Source: Pyricularia pennisetigena
Taxonomy: Eukaryota; Ascomycota; Sordariomycetes; Magnaporthales; Pyriculariaceae
Length of the DNA stretch: 64,000 bases
Reading direction: 5' to 3'
Assembly (NCBI RefSeq): GCF_004337985.1
Contig: NW_021940925.1
Location: 248,001 to 312,000 of the forward strand
Shown here: positions 1 through 9,748 of the stretch, piece by piece
Numbering within the stretch: position 1 is the stretch's first letter
Layout: each line of letters begins with the position of its first letter
The notes under the pieces: generated by a model
Database searches by the model: none
What the model was told of the DNA's origin: nothing
The model's input: the letters and a program-made list of their open reading frames with translations, nothing else
Program-made: the position numbers and the translations under genes

Positions 1-705
1 CATTTTGATTAAAAGAAATGGTAGAATTATATTGTTTTTATATTTTTTATATTATTCAATAAAATACAAATGGTAAAAATAACGTTAAGTAACATTTATA
101 TATAATAATGTATTACTAATGCTACATTAAAGTTTTTTTTTAAATGTAAATATAATTGGGCGAATTATCAAGTTTTTTAATATAATATTTATTTTAAGCG
201 GTAATCGCGTGCACTTTCCACCGCCACGCTAGTTTAAAAGTCGCTTTAATAATAATGTACTTTACTTGTATAAAACAGCTTTATTTAAAACAATAATTTA
301 AATACAAAATTATGTATTAAAAATTAGAAAATATATTTAATATTCAAATATTTATATAATTGGAAGACATATACCCACGGCCCCTGCGTTAAAAAAATAA
401 AACAAATTCATTTATTACAACGCAGGTTACCTTATATTTTTACGATTTTTATTCATTTATTTATTCGAATATTTAATTTCATATAGTGGTTATACTATTG
501 GTATTACGTATGCAGTGCATGCACAGTGCGAAAACAGTACAAATACCCGCCATAAGCGGGGAAAATCGACAAGCTGTCCTCAGACTAGAACGAGCGCGAT
601 TTTTTCGGCCAATTACATTGGCCGAAAAACCATGTGGCTAAAAGGTACATGGAGCGCTCGGTCCCCACTGCGAAGCAGGGGGGTCTAGTCTGAGCACTGA
701 GACTA
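1..705 (-). mobile_element. MULE-like non-autonomous element, copy A (partial)
   Basis: This is one end of a repeat family found seven times in the window. The terminus TAGTCTCAGTGCTCAG (minus strand) ends at 705, followed inward by the same foldable segment as in the other copies, then an AT-rich interior with no coding potential. The other end lies outside the window, so the target duplication cannot be tested. It sits about 12 bases beyond the stop codon of the Pogo transposase remnant, that is in the 3' flank of that element. Classification as MULE-like rests on 9-bp target duplications at other copies. Confidence 0.8.
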
Positions 706-716
706 ATATAAAACTA

Positions 717-2192
717 TTAACGCCCAAAAATACAATCGTTCTTAGGCTCTTCCGGTTTGTTAACCTTTTTTTCATTAGTTAAAAGTTCCAAAATTCTTAT
801 GTTATTTTCCTGTAATCAAATAATATTTTTTTTATTGATTAAAAACTGTTTTAAATGCAAAACTACCCTCCTCCTTTTAACCGGCCGTATTACCTCCACT
901 TGTACTTCCAATAAACTAATCTTTTGTTAAATTTTAGGTAATAAAATGTTTATGGTTTCCAAATATTTTTGGACTTTTGGAAATAAAAGCCGTAAAATGG
1001 CGTTACTTTTTTCGGACCAGGAAGTTTCCTGTAATTAAAGTCGAATATTTCCGGTCGTTCTAAGGGTTTTTTAAATAAGTAAAAACGGGTCGTTAGTTTG
1101 TTGGGGCTGGGTTTTCCGGTATTTTATCCTTTTGCAAACCGTTGTTTTTATTTTTTATAACGTTGGCGTTGCTATTTTTTAACAAAAAAGGGTTTAAAAA
1201 TGGTTTGACCAAATTTACCAGTTATAACCCCGTTGTACGCCACCCAAATTAAATATATTTTGCTGAAAATGCTTTTGATCTGGTTATTTTATAACAAAGG
1301 AGGGAATTTCGTTTTCCAATAACCATTAAATAGCAAAACTGGTTTACAAATCCAATTTAACGTCGATAAGCCTTTTTTAACCGCCCAAAATCTAATAGGT
1401 CTAATATCTGAAAAACGTGCGACGAATAAAGGGGTTAGTATAGGAGTTAAATATTATTTTGGAAGGAAAAAGCATTTATTCGTCCGTAAGGTACAATTTA
1501 TAGCCGTCGAAAACCAATAACCGCTTTTAAGGGGTTAAAAATTAAATATACGGAATAAGCAGTTTTCTAACCATTGGATAACCGTCTCGTTATTTGTCCA
1601 CCCGTTTTTAGTTACGTAAAATTACCAATTATCGAAAAAATTTAAATTTGTCAAAAATTGTTATTATTATACGTTTTTTCCTTTAAATATAACGAAGGGA
1701 GGGAGGGTAATACCCGTAACCGATAAATATTCGATTATAGTCGTCCAACCCCACGTTCCGGGCTTTTTTCGCTATAACGGCCGAATTCCGTTAAAACCTA
1801 ATATTAGGCCGTTAAATATTTTATTTTCCATTATACCGGTTTCGTTTATATTCCACCGATTTTCCGGTTTAATATCGTTAATAACGGGGTTAATAATATA
1901 AAACCACCAAAATTTAATTATTTGCGTAATGGCCCCATTAGCCCGGGCGGGGTTCATTCGACGAAGTTTTTAAGTTTTCAAAATTGGATAACGAACCAAA
2001 AAAGGGCTATCCAACGTTTTCCATAACTTTTTATTTTTCCGGTGGTTTGAAGAATTCGTGCGGCAAAAAAGCGTGATTTTGAATGCGTTGGCGGAAACCT
2101 TAAAATTGTTTGGGTAAATACCCAATTAGCTAAATGTTTTTCCTATTCCGTAAAAAACTTTTGAAAAAGGGTTTGTGTTTTTTAATAAGGTT
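717..2192 (-). pseudogene. Pogo/Fot1-like transposase, C-terminal three quarters (broken by Copia insertion)
   Basis: This is the main part of a Tc1/mariner-superfamily (Pogo/Fot1 type) DDE transposase, read on the minus strand and full of stop codons. From 2192 downward it reads QPY..TQT then EKHLANWVFTQ, the CENP-B-like DNA-binding part. Next come NPARANGAITQIIKFW and IKPENRWNINETGIME; the latter is the family's conserved PENRWNMDETG block holding a catalytic Asp, here changed to Asn. FDGYKLYLTDE follows, matching the family's DGHGSHLTDEF block. A C-terminal tail NKPEEPKNDCIFG ends at a stop at 717-719. The N-terminal HTH is on the far side of the Copia complex, at about 26710-26860. It is certainly non-functional. 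Confidence 0.88.
2188..2192. repeat. Target-site duplication AGGTT (left) of outer Copia
   Basis: The five bases before the LTR at 2193 are AGGTT. The five bases after the LTR ending at 26709 are AGGCT. They differ only by a C/T transition, and both fall inside the Pogo reading frame. They therefore bracket one original Copia insertion. Confidence 0.85.
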
Positions 2193-2746
2193 TGTTAACA
2201 ATATGGGTTGCTAACAGGGGGTTAGGCATTAGCATAGGTGCGGCGTGGTGCCAGTTGCGTTGTAAAAGCCTGTAATAACAGGGTTTGTATACACTAAATT
2301 CACTAATTTTGGGATTAATAGATTTGATTCATTGGTGGGTGAAACTTTGCTTTATCTCCCTTCCATACTCTCCGACATCGAAGTGGGGGTCCGCACCCCG
2401 CAAAGGGCTCCGGTGCCGCACACGATTTTCCGAAAAATTATTTTGTATGCGTTGTTGAAAAAACACCCTTATTTCCATACAAACCATTTTTGGGTTCGCA
2501 CTAATTTGCTGATTTGGTGAAAATTTTCACCCGATATAGGGTAGCTGATTCGTAAGTGCAGGGTGCTTATTAAACCCGGTGTATGGTGAAACCCCATTGG
2601 CTGACTTTAAATGGCAACTCCTACAATATATAAAATATAGCAGAAAATCCGACAGCCCCAATAACCCCATTTCGGCACTATTTATTATTGCTTATATACA
2701 AATAAAAGGGGACCCATTATATGCTGAATAATGTATATAAATAACA
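2193..2746. repeat. Copia LTR, 554 bp
   Basis: The LTR starts TGTTAACAATATGGG and ends ATAAATAACA, with TG..CA termini. It is the same length as the LTRs at 19022-19575 and 26156-26709. Next comes C5T6GC, which read on the minus strand is a polypurine tract next to the 3' LTR. So this is the 3' LTR of a minus-strand element. Confidence 0.9.
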
Positions 2747-3944
2747 CCCCCTTTTTTGCTATTATTTACGTAAAATCGGAAAAAAAAGAATATAAAAATT
2801 AAAAAAAATAAAACCCCAAAAAAAAGAGATCCCCTTTGTGTCCCAACCCGACTCGAATTCCCGATATAAACCCCCTGGATATTTAAGCCTTTTGTATCGA
2901 CCTGTAACCCCCGTAATGGACGAACCCCCGAATTGGAAAAAAACCCCCAAAATTGTAATAACCCCCGGATTCGAACCCCCGATTTGCATAATATTAACCC
3001 ACGGAATTAATTATTAAGCCAAGTAGTTAATTTGGTTAATTGTTGGTAAAAGTCCAAATGAGGTATATTATATAGGGTATTTCGAATGCCTTAATCGCCC
3101 AAAACACGAGCTTTTTCAATTTTGATTCAACTTCTGGTATAAGGTCGGTATAAATTGCTTATTAATTAACCTGTGCAAGGTAGATTTGGGTAATACGGCC
3201 GGTATTGGGTTAACAAAAATCCAATGCTTGCAAATAAAGGAAATATAATGGGTAATTAGCTAACGAATTAATTAAATGCCCTAAAATTCAATAGGTAAAA
3301 ACTAAATTTTGAAGGGTTTAAGCCCTATAAGTTTTAAAAAGATTTTGTGAATTGGAAGCGTTAGGGGTTTTGTTAGGTCATTAGCGGGTATTTGTTTGGA
3401 TTCTAGGTATTTTATGGTTATTAATCTTTTTGTAACTAATTCCCGTACGTAATGAAAGTTTAATAACGTATATTTAATACGTTGGTGGTGCGTGGGTTAT
3501 ATGCGTTAGTTATAAAACCTATATTATTTCCATATATTGCAATAAGGCCTTTTATAGGTAATCCAATTTTTATAAATAGGTTTTTAAACCATTAGATTTT
3601 CCGCAGGGTTTCTGCTAAGGGATCGGTTTTGGTTTTTGGAATGTTTAAAATTAACTTATTAACTTTTTTGCATTTCCACGTTATAGGGCCCCCAAATAGG
3701 GTATATAAATATCCGTAGGTGGATTTTAAATTCTCCCTAACCCCGGTAAAATCGCTATTATTAAAACCCAGTAATTTTAGGCTTTTAAAACCCCTTATTA
3801 ATAAATTGGGTGGTAATTCGGCTTTAAACATTTTATTTCCGTGATAAACAAATAAGGATTTAATACCCGTTAAATAACGTAATAGGTTTTTATTTGCCGT
3901 TAAATGGATTATAATAGTCTTTGTTAAAAAACGTAAAAACCATT
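2747..3944 (-). pseudogene. Outer Copia 3' end: RNase H domain and 3' UTR
   Basis: This is the C-terminal part of a Ty1/Copia polyprotein followed by the element's 3' UTR, inverted relative to the rest of its element. The open stretch 3592-3831 contains NSDFTGVRENLKSTYGYLYT followed by FGGPITWKCKK. It matches the Copia RNase H block (usual form SDADWAG..RKSTSGY..LGGGPISWSSKKQ). Further down are tRNA-like B-box motifs and the polypurine tract. The coding part is cut at 3944, next to an oppositely oriented LTR. The missing upstream pol is at 16498-19021. Confidence 0.85.
3940..3944. repeat. Target-site duplication of inner Copia (CCATT, minus strand AATGG)
   Basis: The five bases next to the LTR at 3945 read AATGG on the minus strand. 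The partner is AATTG at 19017-19021. The uninterrupted site, present in the inner Copia at 20759-20763, is AATGG. This shows that the pol pieces ending at 3944 and 19021 were once contiguous. Confidence 0.8.
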
Positions 3945-4505
3945 TGTTAATTATATGCGTTATTTAGCATGTAATGGGTCCACCTTTATTTGTATATAAG
4001 CCACAATAGATAGTGCCGAGGTGGGGCTGTTGGGACTGTCGGATTTTCTGTTATATTTTGTGTGTGTATTGCAAGAGTTGCGATTCAAAGTCAGCGAATG
4101 GGGTTTCACCCTATACCGGGTTTAATACCCACCCTGCACCTACGAGTCAGCTACCCTGTACCGGTTGAAATTTTAACCAAATCAGCAAATCAGTGCGAGC
4201 CCAGAAATGGTTTATATGGAAATGAGGGTGTTTTTTCAACAACGCATACAAAATAATTTTTCGGAAAAATCGTATGAGGCACCGGAACGTTTTCTGGCGT
4301 GCGGACCCCCACTTCAATGTCGGAAAATATGTAAAAAAGACAAAGCAAAATCTCCCCCACCAATAAATCAAATCTATTAATCCAAAAATCAATAAACAAT
4401 ATAATGCATTTAAACCCTGTAATTACAAATTTATACAACGCAACTAGCACCACGCCGCATTTAAGCTAATATTTGACCCCCTGTTAGCAACCCATATTGT
4501 TAACA
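3945..4505. repeat. Copia LTR, reverse orientation
   Basis: The LTR begins TGTTAATTATATGCG and ends CATATTGTTAACA, the reverse complement arrangement of the LTR at 2193. It now separates the inverted RNase H fragment from the 5' UTR of the same element. In my reconstruction it is a recombinant of an outer and an inner LTR. Confidence 0.88.
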
Positions 4506-7130
4506 AATTATAAACCCGGAAAAGTTTTAGCTTGTGCACTAAAGTGCATTTTGCATCGCTGGAATGCCTGAAGTTTAGGCTTTATTTTAGTTATTATCGC
4601 ATTTTTACAGCACGTATATTGACGAAAATATTGCTGTTTTTGTGTAAAATTGTTGGTTTTAGGCGCTAATTCAGCACCTAACCCCCTATATTTACAATGG
4701 GGATCGCTAAAAAATAGCGTTCGATTCAGGCCTTTTCAAATATTGCAGCGATCGCTTGCATTGCAAATCCAAAATTTTTGGTGTAATTTTTGTGGATCGT
4801 GCACGCCACTGTCATTGGCTCAAATTTTTAATAGGGTTCACGCTAGCGAATCAGGGCCAGAAACCCCTGTATTCGTTCGCTAATAACCCACTAAAACCTA
4901 ATGCGTTTAATAGGGTTTACAATAACCTATAAACCCATTAACGGAATTACGTTAATAGTTAATTTACCCTGCACAATACCCTGCAATTTACCCTGCACCC
5001 ATTTAACGAATTAAATTCGTTACGTGCACCTGGATTGGTACAAATACCAGGGCACCCATTAATTGTAGTCTCAGTGCTCAGACTAGACCCCCCTGCTTCG
5101 CAGTGGGGACCGATCGCTCCATGTACCTTTCAGCCACATGGCTTTTCGACCAATTACATTGGCCGAAAAGATCGCGCTCGTTCTAGTCTGAGGACATCTT
5201 GTCGCATTTCGCCGTTCATGGCGGTACCACCAACGATAATTTGTCGCATTTCGCCGTTTATAACGGTATTTTTAATAATATATTTAATATTACGATATCG
5301 TTTATGATTATTTGATTAATATAAGGATAATTTGTGGTATTTTGCCGTTTGTAGCGGGTAAATGCAATATATTCGCATTATAATGGTAAAAGAAAATAGT
5401 ATACCCATAATATGCAGTTGAATATTCGTATAAAGAAATAAATAAAAATTATAAAAATATATAGTAATTTGCGTTAGATTTATTGGAGTTTGCTGAGTAT
5501 TTGAATGCCGGCCGCGTTTTTATAGCTACTATATTTGGAAAGATATTAAAATATTAAATAAAATCTGTAATTTTTTATTATATTTAATTCTTGTTTTAAA
5601 TAATGGTATGCAATAATTATCTTAATTTAGTTTACAGTTTTTATATCTTAGTAGACTTAATACTGCAAAATGCATGCAATTATCGATTAAAACAAAAGTT
5701 TTATTAATATTCTTATATAAATTAACAATTTATTAAGAAATGATATAATCTACGCAAATATTGGTAAAATGAGGATATTTTCACTTTATATATTCTTTAA
5801 TCAATTTCCTAGTAGATTCTATATAAGTTCTTTTTTTATAAATTTTATTCAATTAAACAAAGCAAAAAATACAAAAAAAACACAAATTTAGCATTTTTTT
5901 ATATAAAAACATAAGAAGGGCCGGTATTGCAAATCGGGTTTTACGTTAACGTTTATTTATATATATAATCCAAATTAACAAATTTTGGTTATAATAATGT
6001 TAAAATTGGTAAAAATGTAAAAGCATTTCGATGGTAAAATATATATAAAATTGGATATACCTTACCTATCCGCATATTTAAGGGCTTATATAACTAGGTG
6101 TACGTACAAAAATGTAATATTATATTAGGTATATATATACCACCCCCCACGTGCAAAAACCACAAAATTCTGCTGCAAAACAAAAATAATATAAAATTAA
6201 TTAAATAAAACAAAAAAAATTTATAAAATACACATTTACCATTTGTTTTTATTAAACAGTTTTCAAAGCCGATATTGCAAGTACGATTGGACCTGGACGT
6301 TTGTCTATATACGTAATCGAATTTCTGAAGTTTTGGTTTTATTATCGTTAAAACTGGTAAAAATATAAACGAGTTTCGATTGTAAATTATATATAAAAAA
6401 GTATATACTTTGCCTATCCGCTTATTTAACTGCTTATATAATCCGATAAAAGCACCAAAATCTCTCATAGCGATATATACATATATACGACCCTCCACGT
6501 GCAAAAAGTATAAAATTTGGTCAAAAATTAAAAATAATATTAAAAAAAATCGAAAATCGAAAAAAAAATCGAAAAAACAGTACCGCCATGAACGGATTAA
6601 GGGCGGGCTATATCCAACTTTTAATTGGCGTACCGGGTGCAAAAAGTTTTGGATTTATGAAAAAGGCCTAACAATTCCTATCTTCAACGATATTTTCTTT
6701 TTTCGATATTTTGCGTGGTTGTGGAATAATAAGGGAGTGTCGGTCGCAAAAAGGCCAAAAATACCGCCATGAACGGCGAAAATCGACAAGTTGTCCTCAG
6801 ACCTGAACCAGAGCGTTCTTTGGATGGACCCACAGGTACATTGCAAAGCCGCAATTGAGCCACGCTCAATTGTGGAGCTCTGGGCTTCAGGGATGAGCCC
6901 TGAGACTACATTAATTGGGGATTTCCGGGATTCCAACCCTGTATTTTAGTGGACTTTAACTTTTGAAAATAGCAATAAACCCTATAATTGGCAATTATAG
7001 GCCTATACCCGTTAAAAGGCAAACGGTATAGCAAATCCTAAATTAAAAAGGTAGTTACCTTTCAGCAATTAGGTTAGTTAATTATAATTATAAATTAGCG
7101 AATTGCAACTATTATTTAAATTACCCTATA
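4506..7130 (+). other. Outer Copia 5' leader, with MULE-like insertion
   Basis: This is the untranslated leader of the outer Copia, matching on the opposite strand the leader of the inner copy (25380-26155). It has no coding content. It contains three copies of a TACCCTGCA-type minisatellite near 4965-5000. The MULE-like element at 5066-6908 interrupts it. The leader resumes after the 9-bp duplication and reaches the gag ATG at 7131. Confidence 0.8.
5066..6908 (+). mobile_element. MULE-like non-autonomous element, copy B (complete, 1843 bp)
   Basis: This is the best-preserved copy. It starts TAGTCTCAGTGCTCAG and ends CATCCC..GAGCCCTGAGACTA, so the tips are inverted repeats of about 15 bp (TAGTCTCAGNGCTCA). 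A second inverted motif (GAGGACA..TTGTCG.. then TTCGCCGTTCATGGCGGTA) lies about 110-130 bp in from each tip. A perfect 9-bp target duplication, CATTAATTG, is at 5057-5065 and 6909-6917, and the empty site is seen in the inner Copia leader. The interior is AT-rich with two tandem units of about 345 bp (about 5870-6190 and 6215-6540). The open frames inside have no recognisable domains, so it is called non-autonomous. Confidence 0.88.
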
Positions 7131-8293
7131 ATGGAAAACAGCCTTATATCGGGCCTTCCAGGCCCAATTCAACAGATAAAGGGCCTGAACCCAACCCAAA
7201 CGAAGTCCTAACCGCTAAATTACAGGCCCAAAACCTGCAATTAAAAGCGTTAATTACGCAAATAAATTAATTTTAAAGGATAATTTAGCAGTTAACTGCC
7301 CTGTTAACCCTAAAAAACGGTAATTCCACTAATTCTAATAGTAACTGGGAAGATTAACCCGTTACCGCACTCTTTATTCCACTTCGTAACCTAATTTTAC
7401 GTGACGGAATAGGTAAAAAATTTTTAAAACGGGTATTTTCCTTCCCCAAAAATTGTAAATTAGTAGGGGCTAGCAACTACAATCTGTGGAAACAGGCGTT
7501 AGTAATACAATACAGGGCTATAAAAGCAGCGGAATTTATTTCCAACCCTAAAATTGGCTATACCCGACCGGAACACGAGCTATTAATCCTATTATTATTT
7601 ATAAAAAACAATTTTACCAAAGAATTTTTAAAATCTATTACATGGCATTCCAACCCCGTAACGGTTTATAAAACCCTGGAAAATAACTATTTCGCTACAA
7701 CCGAAGTTAATCGAAATTCACTATATCGGGAATTTTACGCCTTAAATTCTTCGAAATTTAAAGGAACAATACCCAAATTTAACAACCGTTTTGACTTACT
7801 GGTAATTGAATTAGCGAATATTAACGTGCAAATTAACCCCGTAAACGTACGAAATTAGTATTTACGGGTCTTGGAAAGGATATTCCTTACTTGGACCGAA
7901 CGCTAACGCAATACACAACGGGCCTTGCAGGCAATAGGCCAAAACTCGGAAAAATTAAATTTGCAATACCTTATAGCGGACCTTATATCCGAAAATTCGA
8001 TTTTAAGCTTTACAACGGTTAGAACCGCTAATTATAGGTTTGAAGGCAAAAAAACGGGTAAGAAAAAGGTTAAAAAAGGCGCTAAAAAGGAAAATAATGG
8101 GCAGGAAAATGCCTCTAAATTACGAAAAAAAAATAAAAACTTTGATTCGGATTCTGCTTTTGCAAAAAATATTAAATCCTCCTCCAGTGAAATAACCCTT
8201 GGAACGTCTATAATTTTGATGGATTTCGAATTATTTGCGGGCTCGATTCCAGGTAACGTTAACGAAAACGCAGCGTATAACGCCCTGGAATAG
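7131..8293 (+). pseudogene. Outer Copia gag region
   Basis: This is the N-terminal structural part of the Copia polyprotein, starting MENSLISGLPGPIQQ at 7131 and broken by many stops. The last open piece (7925-8293) has a lysine-rich linker (KKTGKKKVKKGAKKEN) and an acidic/serine tail, and runs in the same direction into the protease region. The inner Copia has the homologous gag at 24231-25379 on the minus strand with different stops. No zinc knuckle was found. The identity rests on position and on similarity between copies. Confidence 0.7.
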
Positions 8294-9232
8294 GAGGTTA
8301 ATTCCGCTATTAGCGGAATTATAAAATTACGTTTGGATTCGGATTCGGAAACCGATACCGGTAAAACGCTAAAACCACAAATTTTAACAGTTAATTTTAG
8401 GGTTAAAACGAGACCTGGACGCGGCGTAAAAAGGACCCCTAAACTATGGAAACTAAATTACCTTATCCTGTACGATACAAATAGCACGGACCATCTTTTT
8501 GCAAATAAGCAATTTTTTACCGATTATACCCCCGGTTTTACAGTCGAAATCGGTACAGGAGGTGGCCCTGTTAGGCCTATAGGTACCGGAGTTGTAAAAA
8601 TACAGGTCCGTTACGGCCAAAAAGCTAACGAATTTAAAAAGGTTACGTTAAATAACATTTTAAATATCCCCTCGTTTGGAATAAATATCGTTAATAACCT
8701 TATACAATATAATATAGGGGGCGTATTATTAAAAAACACCCTGTACAATAAAGATCGCAAAACGTGGGGACGTTTAAATACCGCTAAACATTCGTTTTGT
8801 TTAAAAGTTAAAAAGTGCGATATCCTTATTCGAAATAACGTTATTTCGAACTACGCCTATATAATAGGTAAATATAATACCGCTTTTAGCATGGTTTTAC
8901 AGGGGGTTACAAAAGGCTACGCAACCCCGTTGGAAATAAAATTAAAAAATATAAACACCGAAAATTACGAAAATTATAAAATTTACACTGATTCGGAACC
9001 GGAAGAAAATACGGTAACGAAAAAACTAAATCCCGAACAAAATACGGAAATAGTTGTAAATTCACCTATGACGCAAAAATTTAGCGGTAAAAACCCTGAA
9101 AATCCACGTAAAATTGGGCCCCGTAGGCCTGGTACACCGTTAAATAACCCTTTTATACAACCTAATACAAAAGGGATTATTTCCGAAAAAAAAGGGGTTT
9201 CCCACACAAGAAATCCGTTATTAAAACCTCCT
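8294..9232 (+). pseudogene. Outer Copia protease (retropepsin) region, cut by Gypsy insertion
   Basis: This is an open stretch that reads into the Gypsy LTR at 9233. It contains LILYDTNSTDHLFANKQFF, the Copia retropepsin block usually written LDSGATDHI..; the inner copy has LYDTGNTYHIF. The catalytic Asp is present, but the following Gly is Asn in this copy. Downstream come TPGFTVEIGTGGGPVRPIGT and NILNIPSFGINIVN, matching the rest of the fold, then a proline-rich linker. The polyprotein resumes at 16498 with the integrase zinc domain. Confidence 0.82.
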
Positions 9233-9688
9233 TGTTACGACCAGACAAGCTGGGCCAGTACCAGTGAAGCCAGGCGGGGTCACACCCCTCCTAACGACAC
9301 TCGCCCAAAGAAATCACCGACCGACAGAACATCGATTACCTAAGGGAAAAGTCACGTGACGTCACGTGATCGCCAAGAGGGTGATTTCAATAATCCTTAA
9401 AAGATTACAACAGATCAGGCGAAGTGATCTTTGCGATCTGTGACAGATTAAGGAAGATCATTTTTGGGACATAGTCTATATAAGACGCGTTTATTACCAT
9501 GTAAATAGATTCGATTTTAGGATTGCTTAACAGCAATCAAACTCTAATTAACCTCAATATTTATTTGAGAACGATTATAATTTCACCCCAGTCATTGAAA
9601 ACCCCAGTTACCCAGTTAAAACGTTCAGTTGCTTTAACCCACTGTATTTTACCCTAAGAACAGGTTACCCGATATTTTAATCGTAACA
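9233..9688 (+). repeat. Gypsy-1 5' LTR
   Basis: The LTR runs from TGTTACGACC to CGTAACA. It contains an 18-bp palindrome at 9352-9369 and a TATA-like CTATATAAG near 9477. It differs from the 3' LTR at several positions, mostly transitions. Confidence 0.93.
9352..9369. promoter_or_regulatory. Perfect palindrome in LTR U3 (E-box/CRE type)
   Basis: TCACGTGACGTCACGTGA is its own reverse complement. It contains two CACGTG E-boxes flanking a TGACGTCA CRE core. Such cores are known bHLH and bZIP binding sites. It lies about 110 bp upstream of the TATA-like box, where a promoter element would be expected. In the 3' LTR (about 16155-16172) one G is changed to A. Confidence 0.6.
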
Positions 9689-9748
9689 TTTTGATTGCTC
9701 CTATTTAGTATTTTGCCTTAAAGCATACCGAGCAGTACCGCCGAAATA

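Noticed and set aside
6094..6642. 182-residue open frame on the minus strand
   Set aside because: It lies wholly in the non-coding MULE-like copy B, is AT-driven (Phe, Ile, Tyr, Lys rich), and is not kept in the other copies.
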